NCBI GenBank assembly: GCA_029212365.1
Contig: JARGOC010000003.1
Span: forward strand, 1 to 64,000
Direction: 5' to 3'
DNA from: Roseovarius sp.
Lineage (GTDB): Bacteria > Pseudomonadota > Alphaproteobacteria > Rhodobacterales > Rhodobacteraceae
Length of the DNA stretch: 64,000 nt
The position numbers were made by a program, and so were the translations under genes. A model generated the notes under the pieces. That model did no database searches. It was not told where the DNA came from and saw only the letters and a list, made by a program, of their open reading frames with translations. This document shows positions 29,134 to 39,405 of the stretch, one piece after another; the stretch's first letter is position 1, and every line of letters begins with the position of its first letter.

Positions 29134-29538
29134 GTGATCATATCTCAAAATTTGCCACTACGGAAGTTTTCAGGTGGGTTTCACAACGTTACCAATGGTT
29201 TGTGGCAATTTCTTGGCGCATTTGTACTGTTGGATGGTATTGCAGCCCAATTGGTTTGGAGAGTGGCACAAGGTGATCATTCACCTACTCGCCAGAGTTG
29301 CCATTCGCGCGCAGCGCAGCATCGCTCAACGAAGGTCCAAAGCAATCATCAGTTTCTGATCTCGAACTGCGCAGCCTGCTCTATGCGTATCAACAGCGCG
29401 CGCAACAGATGGATTTTGCCTTGGATCATGCTCATTCTAGGATGACTTAAAGTTCAGCACTTACCACCGCGGCCCCTCTGGACGCCGCCGGGCATAATCC
29501 CTATATGTTTGCTCAGGAATGACAGCAGGACGCCCGAA
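29134..29538. other. Non-coding gap with atypical texture
   Basis: About 400 bases between the exported protein and sufT. The plus-strand frames read through it without known similarity or ribosome-binding sites. It may contain decayed coding sequence. The final ~40 bases contain the sufT promoter side. Confidence 0.35.
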
Positions 29539-29901
29539 ATGACCCACACCCCAGATCCCGTTGAAGGCGCGCCATTGATTGTGCCCTCCACCACCGAGCA
29601 CCCGCTCTATGATCAGGTGGTCGAGGCGTGCCGTTCGGTCTATGACCCTGAAATCCCAGTGAATATTTATGATCTCGGGTTGATCTATACCATTGATATT
29701 GATGCTGAAAATACGGTCAAAATCATCATGACCCTCACCGCGCCCGGCTGCCCTGTGGCAGGCGAAATGCCCGGCTGGGTCGCCGAAGCGGTTGAGCCAA
29801 TGCCCGGCGTCAAACAAGTCGATGTGGACCTCACATGGGAGCCGCCCTGGGGCATGGAAATGATGAGCGACGAAGCCCGACTGGAACTGGGCTTCATGTA
29901 G
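29539..29901 (+). CDS. sufT: SUF-system Fe-S maturation protein SufT (MIP18/DUF59)
   Basis: A 120-residue MIP18-like protein involved in iron-sulfur cluster maturation. It shows the family features DPEIPVNIYDLGLIYTIDI, the conserved Cys in MTLTAPGCPVAGEMP and VDLTWEPPWGMEMMSDEAR. AGGA sits 8 nt from the ATG at 29539. It is followed at 119 bp by an A-type Fe-S carrier gene, away from any suf operon in this window. It probably helps load apoproteins. Confidence 0.9.
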   Translation: MTHTPDPVEGAPLIVPSTTEHPLYDQVVEACRSVYDPEIPVNIYDLGLIYTIDIDAENTVKIIMTLTAPGCPVAGEMPGWVAEAVEPMPGVKQVDVDLTWEPPWGMEMMSDEARLELGFM

Positions 29902-30020
29902 ATTTTGTGCCCTGCCCTGCGTGACACACCTGCCGCGTTTAAGGCACACCTTCTGACGCCCACTTGAGATCACCTTCGCAACGCCCTAAATTGAGCGAAG
30001 CAACCAAAAAGGATATCCCG

Positions 30021-30371
30021 ATGTTCTCGATCCCGGGAAAACAGGCCGTGACCATCACCCCTGCGGCCGCTGCACAGATTGCCAAGTTGATGAACTCTGG
30101 CAGTTCTGAAGGGCTGCGGATCGGCGTCAAGAAAGGGGGCTGCGCGGGCATGGAATACACCATGGATTATGTGTCCGAGATCGACCCCAATGATGAGGTT
30201 GTTGAACAGGCTGGCGCGCGGGTGATGATTGCCCCCATGGCGCAAATGTTCCTTTTCGGCACCGAGATCGACTATGAAACCAGCCTTCTTGAATCTGGCT
30301 TTCGTTTCAACAACCCCAATGTGACCGAGGCCTGTGGCTGTGGTGAATCGATTAAGTTTGCAGACATGTAA
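30021..30371 (+). CDS. A-type iron-sulfur carrier (SufA/IscA family)
   Basis: A 116-residue HesB/IscA fold protein that carries Fe-S clusters or iron for apoprotein targets. The three conserved cysteines are visible: GGCAGMEY (one) and the C-terminal ACGCGES (two). AAGGA lies 7 nt from the ATG at 30021. It follows sufT on the same strand and precedes tpiA by 50 bp. SufA, IscA and ErpA cannot be told apart from sequence alone. Confidence 0.93.
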   Translation: MFSIPGKQAVTITPAAAAQIAKLMNSGSSEGLRIGVKKGGCAGMEYTMDYVSEIDPNDEVVEQAGARVMIAPMAQMFLFGTEIDYETSLLESGFRFNNPNVTEACGCGESIKFADM

Positions 30372-30421
30372 CTGATTGATAATATTTCGGTTTTGATATC
30401 CACGTTAAGAAAGTACACCAC

Positions 30422-31174
30422 ATGAGACGCAAGCTGGCTGCGGGCAATTGGAAGATGAACGGGACCCGCGCCTCATTGGGCGAAGCGCGCGCGATCGCCG
30501 ACGCTCACCCGGATTTGGCCCTAGACCTGCTATTGTGCCCACCGGCCACTTTGCTCAGTGCTGCTCATGATCTTTTGGCAGATACATCCGTTTTGCTTGG
30601 CGCACAGGATTGTCATTGTGAAAACAGTGGTGCGCATACTGGCGATCTTTCGGCGCCGATGCTGGCTGATGTTGGGGCCCGTGCTGTGATCGTGGGCCAC
30701 TCAGAGCGCCGCGAAAATCACGAAGAAACCTCCGAGCTGGTGCGTGCCAAAGCGCGCGCGGCCCATGATGCGGGTCTGATGGCTGTGATTTGTCTGGGCG
30801 AAAGCCTTGCCCAACGAGAGGCGGCCAACACCCTTGATATCATCGCTGGTCAGCTTTCAACATCGGTGCCCGATACTGCGACTGGCGAAAACACCGTGGT
30901 TGCCTATGAGCCCATCTGGGCGATCGGCACCGGGATGACAGCCAGCACGGCGCAAATCGGCGAAGTGCATGATTTCATGCGCGCGCGTCTGGAACGCCGT
31001 TTTGGCTCTGGTGTTGGCCTGTCCATTCGGCTGCTTTATGGTGGGTCGGTCAAACCCGCCAATGCCGCTGAAATCTTCGCAGTGCCCAATGTTGACGGCG
31101 CATTGGTTGGCGGGGCAAGCCTGACCCAAGCTGATTTCTCACCTATTGTTCAGGCCCTTGAGGCATCCTCTTAA
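30422..31174 (+). CDS. tpiA: Triosephosphate isomerase
   Basis: Interconverts dihydroxyacetone phosphate and glyceraldehyde 3-phosphate. The 250-residue TIM barrel has AGNWKMNG (substrate Asn/Lys), VIVGHSERR (catalytic His), the catalytic Glu in [11 protein letters not shown] and the phosphate-binding YGGSVKPAN loop. Length is normal. It converges with the Lrp-type regulator gene. Confidence 0.97.
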   Translation: MRRKLAAGNWKMNGTRASLGEARAIADAHPDLALDLLLCPPATLLSAAHDLLADTSVLLGAQDCHCENSGAHTGDLSAPMLADVGARAVIVGHSERRENHEETSELVRAKARAAHDAGLMAVICLGESLAQREAANTLDIIAGQLSTSVPDTATGENTVVAYEPIWAIGTGMTASTAQIGEVHDFMRARLERRFGSGVGLSIRLLYGGSVKPANAAEIFAVPNVDGALVGGASLTQADFSPIVQALEASS

Positions 31175-31303
31175 ACCAATTTTGTCGGCACCACCTTGGC
31201 ACAGCTGCATTGCCTCCACCAATGCCATCGCCCACGGACACTTGGTATCACCTATCCGCCGACAGATTAAAAGCGCGCGGAAGCGCACATTTGGATCCCC
31301 CCT

Positions 31304-31765
31304 CTACAAGGGGAGAACCGTGGTGGATTTGATTTCCTCCATCGACAAAAGCGCGGTCACATTGTGCACTTTCACCTCGGATATCAGCGCCTGATAGAAG
31401 ATGTCATAAGCGCGTGCGTTGGCGACACGCACCTTAAGAATATAGTCAATATCCCCCGCCAAACGGTGTGCTTCCTGCACTTCGGGGCGGTCTTGCAATG
31501 CCTTCAAAAACACCGCCTGCCAATCTGCATCATGTTCTGATGTGCGGATCAGCACAAAGAAACAAGCCTCAAACCCCAGCGCTTCGGCATCCAGCAAATA
31601 GGTTTGTTGTTTGATCACACCGGCGTCACGCATTTTGCGAATCCGGTTCCACACTGGCGTCTTGGAACTGCCTACGGTTTTGGCAATATCGTCCAGAGAT
31701 TGCCCCCCGTCTTGCTGCAGCTGCACAAGGATTTTCCGATCTAATTCATCCAGACGGACTGACAT
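31304..31765 (-). CDS. Lrp/AsnC-family transcriptional regulator
   Basis: A 153-residue feast/famine regulator. The N-terminal winged HTH (LDELDRKILVQLQQDGGQSLDDIAKTVGSSKTPVWNRIRKMRDAG) precedes a RAM effector domain (~65-150; LAGDIDYILKVRVANARAYDIFYQ). The ATG at 31765 gives the standard Lrp start; two upstream in-frame ATGs are less likely. It is divergent from cysG, and the shared gap contains repeated TATTACCCC elements, so it likely regulates the sulfur operon and itself. Confidence 0.9.
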   Translation of the reverse strand: MSVRLDELDRKILVQLQQDGGQSLDDIAKTVGSSKTPVWNRIRKMRDAGVIKQQTYLLDAEALGFEACFFVLIRTSEHDADWQAVFLKALQDRPEVQEAHRLAGDIDYILKVRVANARAYDIFYQALISEVKVHNVTALLSMEEIKSTTVLPL

Positions 31766-31829
31766 TCCCAAATTTCCTTTTCGTTGGAACATCCCGGCAA
31801 GGCGCGCCCTAAACCGGAACAAATTTCCT

Positions 31830-31880
31830 TATTACCCCCAGCATATGGCGTAATACCGGGAATATTTTCTATATTACCCC
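31830..31880. promoter_or_regulatory. Operator-like repeats between lrp-type gene and cysG
   Basis: An inverted repeat TATTAC-N14-GTAATA spans 31830-31855. TATTACCCC at 31830-31838 recurs at 31872-31880, exactly 42 bp (about four helical turns) downstream. Phase-matched sites of this kind fit cooperative Lrp-family binding. Confidence 0.5.
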
Positions 31881-31910
31881 ATAAGTCAACGCGACAATGG
31901 AGCGCCGCCT

Positions 31911-33038
31911 GTGAAACATTTTCCAATCTTTATCGCCCTGACCGACCGGCGTGTCGTGGTGTCCGGTGGTGGTGATGCGGCAATTGCAAAACTGCGTCTG
32001 TTGCTAAAGACCGACGCTAAGCTGGTCGTATATGCCGCCGATCCCGCCCCGTTGATCCTGCAATGGGCCGCGCAAGGGATCATCACTCTTGTAGAGCGTC
32101 CTGTGGCACAGGGTGATGCATCAGATACAGCCCTGTTTTATGCAGCACATGAGGATGACGCCGAAGATGCGCGCGCCGCCGCTGTGGCCACGGGGGATGG
32201 CGCATTGGTCAATATCGTTGATAACCTGCACGACAGCCAGTTCATCACCCCCGCCATCGTAGATCGTGATCCTGTTGTGGTGGCCATCGGCACTCAAGGG
32301 GCCGCCCCCGTGTTGGCGCGTGCCATCAAGGCTGATCTGGAAGAGCAATTGCCGGTCACACTGGGGCATCTTGCCCGCATCGGGCAAACCTTTCGCAAAT
32401 TGGCCGAAGCCCTGCCGATGGGTCGCAAGCGCCGTGAGTTCTGGGCCGATTACTATTTCAACGCAGGTCCGCGCGCGATGGATCTCGGGGGCGAAGGTGC
32501 TGTGCAAGACAGCCTTGATGCCCTGCTGGCGTCCCACCTGAACACAGAAGAGCGCCCCGGTCATGTGGCCTTTGTGGGCGCGGGCCCCGGTGATCCTGAA
32601 CTCCTGACGCTCAAGGCGCGCAAGGCGCTGGACCGGGCCGATGTGGTGATCCACGATCCACTCGTCACCCCTGAGATTCTGGAGCTCGCCCGGCGCGAAG
32701 CCACGGTCATCAAGCTCGACAAGAGCGAACAAGATGTGACCCTCTCACAAGACGATATCAACGCGCTGATCCTGCGCCATGCCAAAGCGGGCGCACAGGT
32801 GGTGCGGCTCAGCATGGGGGATCCATCGCATTGTGCCCAGATGAGCGCGGCCTCCACGGCCTGCGACAAGGCGCACATCGGATGGCATCTGGTGCCCGGT
32901 ATCCCAGCCACACCAGCGCCAACTGCTACGCCCAAATCAATCGGGCTGCGTTTGGTGGCAGGGCGCGATTTGGACGCCCCGCACATCCCGCGTCACGCCC
33001 CATCCGCCGACTATAAAACAGCACAGGAGCTTGCATAA
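31911..33038 (+). CDS. cysG: CysG-like siroheme protein with truncated methyltransferase domain
   Basis: First gene of the sulfite-reduction operon, GTG start, 375 residues. Residues ~1-210 match the precorrin-2 dehydrogenase/sirohydrochlorin ferrochelatase half (VVVSGGGDAAIAKLRLLL, NIVDNLHDSQFITPAIVDRD). From ~216 a uroporphyrinogen-III methyltransferase (SUMT) domain begins well (FVGAGPGDPELLTLKARKAL). The usual RLKGGDPFVFGRG-type motif is replaced by RLSMGDPSHCAQM, and the chain ends about 100 residues early in a proline-rich tail. The SUMT half is probably inactive, so another CobA/SUMT gene would be needed. Confidence 0.85.
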   Translation: MKHFPIFIALTDRRVVVSGGGDAAIAKLRLLLKTDAKLVVYAADPAPLILQWAAQGIITLVERPVAQGDASDTALFYAAHEDDAEDARAAAVATGDGALVNIVDNLHDSQFITPAIVDRDPVVVAIGTQGAAPVLARAIKADLEEQLPVTLGHLARIGQTFRKLAEALPMGRKRREFWADYYFNAGPRAMDLGGEGAVQDSLDALLASHLNTEERPGHVAFVGAGPGDPELLTLKARKALDRADVVIHDPLVTPEILELARREATVIKLDKSEQDVTLSQDDINALILRHAKAGAQVVRLSMGDPSHCAQMSAASTACDKAHIGWHLVPGIPATPAPTATPKSIGLRLVAGRDLDAPHIPRHAPSADYKTAQELA

Positions 33039-33039
33039 C

Positions 33040-33341
33040 ATGGCCCGCATCTTTTCCCCCAAAGTTGTCACAGGTAATGCCTTGATCGAAGGCGATGTGG
33101 TCTATCAAACGGCCGATGATGGCTGGACCCGCGATCTGGCGAGCGCTGAAGTGCTGAGCGATGAGGCTGAGGCCAATCTGCGCCTTTTGATGGCCGAGGG
33201 TCAGCCCAACGAGATCGTCGGCGCCTATCTGGCGGATGTCACCCCCGGCACCGACGGCCCCGTGCCGACCCATTTCCGCGAGGGGTTCCGGCGCACCGGC
33301 CCATCCAATTATTTCCACGGCAAACAGGCGGAGATCGGCTG

Positions 33342-33342
<1 letters not shown>
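33040..33342 (+). CDS. DUF2849 protein of the sulfite-reduction operon
   Basis: A 100-residue protein (ARIFSPKVVTGNALIEGDVVYQT, TPGTDGPVPTHFREGFRRTGPSNYFHGK) of the small family found beside cysI in alphaproteobacteria. The ATG at 33040 is used. Its stop codon overlaps the cysI start by one base (TGATG), indicating translational coupling. It may assist assembly or electron delivery of the reductase; function not established. Confidence 0.88.
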
Positions 33343-34995
<1,653 letters not shown>

Positions 34996-35009
<14 letters not shown>

Positions 35010-35730
35010 TCTTGTCCCTCGCGTGGCGGGGCTGAATGAATGGTACCGGCTGAACTCAGCCACCTCGGTTCTGACCCACGCGCTAACCTCGTCTCAGGCG
35101 GGCAGTTTGGCGCTGGTTTCCAGCTTTGGGGCCGAAAGCGTTGTGCTGTTGCATATGGTTTCGGTGATCAAGCGTGACACACCGGTGATCTTTATCGACA
35201 CCGAAATGCTGTTCACTGAAACGCTGGTGTATCAACAGGAGCTGGCCGAGAGGCTGGGGCTGCGTGATCTGCGGATCATTCGGGCCTCGGACGCTGAAAT
35301 TGACACCGCCGATCCCGATGGCACGCTGCATCAGCGCGATACTGATGCCTGCTGTGCCCTGCGCAAGGCCGTGCCGTTGCAACGTGCTCTGCAAGGGTTT
35401 GATGGCTGGATCACCGGGCGCAAACGCTATCAGGGCGGGGCGCGTGAAAACCTTGATTTCTTTGAAACCGAGGATGGAACAGGGCGCATGAAAGTGAACC
35501 CGCTGGCCCATTGGGCGCGTGACGATGTGCAGACCTACATGACCGAAAACCGCCTGCCCCGGCATCCGCTGGTGACGCGTGGATACCCCTCGATTGGCTG
35601 TATGCCCTGCACCTCACCCGTGGCCGAGGGCGAAGACCCAAGATCAGGCCGCTGGCGCGGCGATGACAAATCTGAATGCGGCATCCATTTTGTGAACGGC
35701 GTGCTGCAACGCAAAGGAGAAAACGCATGA
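34996..35730 (+). CDS. cysH: Adenylylsulfate (APS) reductase
   Basis: Reduces activated sulfate to sulfite. The 244-residue protein has the PP-loop-like region SSFGAESVVLLHMV and DTEMLFTET. The paired cysteines in DACCALRKAVPL plus SIGCMPCTSPV are the CC...CxxC ligands of the [4Fe-4S] cluster that mark APS- rather than PAPS-reductases. It overlaps the cysI 3' end by 14 bp and is coupled to the DUF934 gene by ATGA. It therefore should use APS directly. Confidence 0.93.
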
Positions 35731-36131
35731 GTGTGATTGTAACCGACAGTGGTTTTTCCGCTGATGATTGGGAGTTGCCCATTTTGGCACTTAATGATGC
35801 CTACGGCGGCGTCGGGATTGATCTGGCCTCTTCGTCTGATCCGCTGGAGCTGGCCGGGCGTCTGCCGGATGTACCCTTGATCCGTGTGGATTTTCCCAGC
35901 TTTGCTGACGGACGCGGCTTTACCATCGCGCGCCAGTTGCGGTTGATGGGCTTTGACGGGCGGCTGCGGGCACGCGGGGCGTTGATTGCCGATCAGTTCG
36001 CCATGGCGCGCCGGTCCGGCTTTGACGAGATCGAAATTTCTGACGAGATGGCCGAGCGCCAGCCGGAATCGCATTGGCTGTTTCGCGCGGATTGGAAAGC
36101 GCATGACTATCAGGCCCGGTTGCGCGGCTGA
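35727..36131 (+). CDS. DUF934 protein of the sulfite-reduction operon
   Basis: A 134-residue protein whose ATG overlaps the cysH stop (ATGA). It shows the DUF934 pattern (VDFPSFADGRGFTIARQLR, GFDGRLRARGALIADQFAMARRSGFDEIE). The family travels with cysI/cysH in proteobacteria and is thought to be an oxidoreductase-like accessory factor. Function is not proven. Confidence 0.9.
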   Translation: MSVIVTDSGFSADDWELPILALNDAYGGVGIDLASSSDPLELAGRLPDVPLIRVDFPSFADGRGFTIARQLRLMGFDGRLRARGALIADQFAMARRSGFDEIEISDEMAERQPESHWLFRADWKAHDYQARLRG

Positions 36132-36216
36132 TATCTCACTGCCCCGCCTTGCAAAGGGCGTGGCAAAACTGCCAACCAATATTCATTTGTAGGCTAATGA
36201 CTTTTCAAGCCTTCAC

Positions 36217-36230
36217 CTGATCTGTATCAA
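36217..36230. promoter_or_regulatory. Weak FNR-like box before fpr
   Basis: CTGAT-CTGT-ATCAA has one mismatch in TTGAT-N4-ATCAA. It lies 46 bp before the fpr ATG, in the only sizeable gap (144 bp) of the cys operon. It is a candidate only. Confidence 0.35.
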
Positions 36231-36275
36231 CGACTATGAAGAGGATGTCGGTGTACCCCATCGGCATATGAAACC

Positions 36276-37124
36276 ATGAATGAGATCACCCCTGTGAGCG
36301 AAGCCAAGCCAATCAAAGTTGCCGCCCTGCCCAATACGCAGACCGTTACCCAGGTCAAACACTGGACCGACCGGTTGTTTTCCTTTCGGGTGACACGCCC
36401 TGCCAGCCTGCGGTTCCGCTCGGGCGAGTTTGTGATGATCGGCCTGATGGGGGATCCTGATCCCACCACTGGCAAGCAAAAACCGCTGCTGCGTGCCTAT
36501 TCCATTGCCTCGCCGTCATGGGATGAAGAATTGGAATTCTACTCGATCAAGGTGCAGGACGGCCCGCTGACATCGCGCCTGCAACACATTGAGGTGGGCG
36601 ACGAGGTGATCTTGCGCCCCAAACCTGTGGGCACTTTGGTGCATGACGCCCTGTTGCCCGGCAAACGCCTGTGGTTCTTTGCCACTGGCACCGGCTTTGC
36701 GCCCTTTGCCTCGCTCTTGCGAGAGCCACAGACCTATGAGGATTATGACGAGGTGATCATCACCCACACCTGCCGCGAGGCCGGTGAGTTGGAGTATGGC
36801 GCTAAGTTGATTGAGGGGTTGAAAACCGATGAGCTGCTGAACGAAGTGATCGGCGACGGGTTTTGGAAGAAGATCAAATATTATCCAACCACAACCCGTG
36901 AAAACAGCGCCAAGATGGGCCGGATCACTGATCTCATGCGCTCGGGCGAGGCATTTGCCGATCTGGGTGTGCCGCCGCTTGACCCTGCGACAGACCGGGC
37001 GATGATTTGCGGCAATCTGGCGTTCAATCTGGAGCTCAAAGACATGCTGGAAGACTATGGGCTGACTGAGGGTGCCAATTCCGACCCACAGCAATATGTG
37101 GTCGAAAAGGCGTTTCTGGACTGA
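36276..37124 (+). CDS. fpr: Ferredoxin-NADP+ reductase
   Basis: FAD enzyme moving electrons between NADPH and ferredoxin/flavodoxin. The 282-residue product has the FAD motif LLRAYSIASPSWDEELEFYSIKV, the phosphate-binding TGTGFAPFASLLREP, ICGNLAF and a C-terminal YVVEKAFLD tail typical of bacterial subclass I FNRs. It ends the cys operon behind a 144-bp gap and likely feeds the ferredoxin-dependent sulfite reductase as well as other reductases. Confidence 0.93.
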   Translation: MNEITPVSEAKPIKVAALPNTQTVTQVKHWTDRLFSFRVTRPASLRFRSGEFVMIGLMGDPDPTTGKQKPLLRAYSIASPSWDEELEFYSIKVQDGPLTSRLQHIEVGDEVILRPKPVGTLVHDALLPGKRLWFFATGTGFAPFASLLREPQTYEDYDEVIITHTCREAGELEYGAKLIEGLKTDELLNEVIGDGFWKKIKYYPTTTRENSAKMGRITDLMRSGEAFADLGVPPLDPATDRAMICGNLAFNLELKDMLEDYGLTEGANSDPQQYVVEKAFLD

Positions 37125-37177
37125 GCCTTAGGGCCAGCATCCGGGGTCTTTAGCCAGACAGTACATCACACCAGACA

Positions 37178-37213
37178 CAAAAAAACCCGCGCCGTTAACA
37201 GCGCGGGTTTTCT
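37178..37213. terminator. Bidirectional terminator after fpr
   Basis: A GC-rich stem (37186-37192 with 37201-37207, extended by A/T pairs) around an 8-nt loop has T-runs on both strands. It separates fpr from the convergent Ala-rich gene. Confidence 0.85.
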
Positions 37214-37234
37214 TATGGCTATCTGGTGGTCGGC

Positions 37235-38188
37235 TTACATGCCAAGGGCTTTCTTGACCGCATCCAGAGCCGTTTGCAGCATCTCAGGATTGTCCGCAGC
37301 CTGCTTGAGGCCTTGGGTCAACATGGTCTTTTTGACATCACTGATGTCCGCACCCTGGATAAGCTCACTCACAGTGTCCATGCTGAAGCCATCCACGCTC
37401 AGCGCTTGGGTCAACGTGTCGGTCATGCTGGAGGCACCTTCCTCAGCCGCCTCGGTGGCTGTGTCAGCCGCCTCAGTCGCTGTATCGGTGGCGTCGGTCA
37501 TGGTGTCGGCGGCTGCGTCTGTCGCATCCGATGCCGCGTCTGCAGCTTCACTGGCGGTATCCGCGGCAGCATCTGCAGCGTCGTCAGCCGTGTCTGTGAC
37601 GCTGTCGACAACATCGCTGGCTGCGTCTGCTGCTGCATCAACAGCACCTTCGGCGGCTTCAACAGCTGCATCTGCGGCCTCGGCGGCAGTGTCAGCTGCC
37701 TCAGCAGCAGTATCAACAACAGCGTCGGCGGCTTCAGTTGCGGTATCAACCACAGCATTGGCGGCCTCGGCCGCGGTATCAACCACTGCATTGGCGGCGT
37801 CAGCGGCAGCATCAGCGGCGCCTTCAACTGCGTCTGCGGCAGCATCAGCAGCACCTTCGGCGGCTTCAACGGCTGTATCTGCGGCATCCGCGGCGGCTTC
37901 AACAGCTGTATCTGCGGCATCCGCGGCAACGTCAGCAGCGCCTTCGGCGGCTTCTGTCACAGTTTCCGTCACTGCATTTGCCGTATCGCTCGCGGCATCG
38001 GCGGCGGCGTCGGCAGCCTCAGTGGCGGTGTCAGCCACGGCACCGGCTGCATCCGAGGCAGCACCTGTCGCACCATCAACAACGCCAGTGGCACTGTCTT
38101 TCATTTCACTTAGCGATTTGCCAGTAACCAGCATGTAGCCGCCTGCCAGAACGACAATGGCAATTACGATCCAAAGAATGTTTCTCAT
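37235..38188 (-). CDS. Ala-rich hendecad-repeat membrane protein
   Basis: A 317-residue protein with an N-terminal transmembrane helix (NILWIVIAIVVLAGGYMLV). Residues ~30-255 are made almost wholly of Ala, Asp, Glu, Thr, Val and Ser in AAD/AAE/VVDTA units. At DNA level the repeats follow an 11-codon (33-bp) period, for example at 37708, 37741 and 37774. A compact helical C-terminal domain (~260-317, LTQALSVDGFSMDTVSELIQGADIS...) completes it. The central region should form a long right-handed coiled coil or a LEA-like amphipathic helix in the periplasm. Function unknown. The repeats leave several shadow frames open on the other strand. Confidence 0.85.
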   Translation of the reverse strand: MRNILWIVIAIVVLAGGYMLVTGKSLSEMKDSATGVVDGATGAASDAAGAVADTATEAADAAADAASDTANAVTETVTEAAEGAADVAADAADTAVEAAADAADTAVEAAEGAADAAADAVEGAADAAADAANAVVDTAAEAANAVVDTATEAADAVVDTAAEAADTAAEAADAAVEAAEGAVDAAADAASDVVDSVTDTADDAADAAADTASEAADAASDATDAAADTMTDATDTATEAADTATEAAEEGASSMTDTLTQALSVDGFSMDTVSELIQGADISDVKKTMLTQGLKQAADNPEMLQTALDAVKKALGM

Positions 38189-38392
38189 TCCTGTTTTCCC
38201 CTCATGACACAGGCCTTCAGCACAATTGCAGGCCTCTATATATGTGACACCAGATGCGCGGGTTGTTGAAAAGGTACAAGGGGGAATGTCGGTGAATTCG
38301 GCTCAGAATGGCCGATATTCCTGCTTGTAACGCCCGTGGCGGGCGTTTACCTTGCGGCTCTGACATCTGAGAACAATCTAAGGATAAATACC

Positions 38393-38941
38393 ATAGCCCG
38401 CAGACCTCATAATGCGCCACCTACGCGCGACACCGGCCCTCGTATCAATGAACGCATCACCTCTAACGAAATCCGCCTGATTGGCGCGGATGGCGAAAAT
38501 GTTGGTGTCGTCACCCCTGGCCGCGCCATGGACATGGCCGAAGAGGCCGGGCTGGACCTGGTTGAAATCTCGCCCAATGCGAACCCGCCAGTCTGCAAAA
38601 TCATGGATTTTGGCAAATACAAATACGAACAGCAAAAACGTGAATCCGAAGCGCGCAAAAAGCAAAAGGTGATCGAGGTGAAGGAGGTGAAATTTCGCCC
38701 CAACACCGACACCCATGACTATGAAGTCAAAATGCGCAACGTTTTCAAGTTTCTTGAGAACGGTGACAAGGTGAAGATCACCCTTCGGTTCCGGGGTCGT
38801 GAGATGGCGCACCAACAGTTGGGCCGTGAATTGCTGGACCGCGTCGCCGTAGACACCAAAGAGGCCGGCAAGGTTGAGCATATGCCCAAAATGGAAGGCC
38901 GCCAGATGATCATGATCATCGGCCCCCTGGCCAACAAGTAG
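38393..38941 (+). CDS. infC: Translation initiation factor IF-3
   Basis: Binds the 30S subunit and checks the start codon-initiator tRNA pairing. The 182-residue product has the N-domain ([25 protein letters not shown]), the Lys-rich linker ([18 protein letters not shown]) and the C-domain ([26 protein letters not shown]). The start is ATA (38393), preceded by AAGGA with 8 nt spacing; no ATG, GTG or TTG occurs near the conserved N-terminus. A rare start codon is the known basis of IF-3 autoregulation (AUU in E. coli). A terminator follows at 38969. Confidence 0.93.
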   Translation: MARRPHNAPPTRDTGPRINERITSNEIRLIGADGENVGVVTPGRAMDMAEEAGLDLVEISPNANPPVCKIMDFGKYKYEQQKRESEARKKQKVIEVKEVKFRPNTDTHDYEVKMRNVFKFLENGDKVKITLRFRGREMAHQQLGRELLDRVAVDTKEAGKVEHMPKMEGRQMIMIIGPLANK

Positions 38942-38968
38942 GCGCAAGCCCCTTGATTTTCTGATTAG

Positions 38969-38998
38969 AGGCCCTGCACCCGGTGTGGGGCCTTTTTG
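38969..38998 (+). terminator. infC terminator
   Basis: A stem AGGCCC/GGGCCT extended by further pairs is followed by TTTTT, 30 bp past the infC stop. Classical intrinsic terminator. Confidence 0.85.
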
Positions 38999-39405
38999 TT
39001 TATCAATGTGCCAGACAAACTAAGTGTCGGACAAACCGGGCCGGATACTGAATGCAGCCGGAGCATGCACATGCCTGTATTGCCCAGCAGCAAGATATGA
39101 TTGACGGGCAGGATTCGCAGGTTGAATAGCTGTTGTTAGCACAATAGCGCCAGAACAACGCTTACGGCCCCCAAAAAGAAGATATTTTGAAATCTGTTTT
39201 ATAGCGGGCAGCGCCACACAAGCCTGAACTGCCTGTCATCTCGTTTCGGGTCACCCGCAAGTTGTGAGCACCGATACGAAATATCCACCCACTTTTGTGT
39301 GCCCAAAAAAAAAGCCGGCAAAATTGATATTTCATGTAGAGTTCTCCCATTCAAACGATGCTGGTCACTGTGTCAGCCAACAATTCATTTAATGGAGCAA
39401 TAATA
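38999..39405. other. Non-coding gap before the fibre-like gene
   Basis: About 400 bases with no supported ORF. It should hold the promoter for the fibre-like gene at 39406. The A/T content rises toward its right end. I see no clear operator or RNA. Confidence 0.4.

Noticed and set aside
29174..29359. Possible transposase fragment
   Set aside because: I tested the reading for IS5/IS110-like motifs by eye and found none; treated as unassigned DNA.
37215..38138. Long plus-strand frames (307 and 295 residues) opposite the Ala-rich gene
   Set aside because: They arise because the 33-bp repeat lacks stops in several frames. The minus-strand frame has a transmembrane start, a balanced C-terminal domain and its own terminator.
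38336..38392. GTG start for infC at 38336
   Set aside because: No ribosome-binding site, and it would add 19 residues that IF-3 lacks; the AAGGA-ATA pair is far better placed.
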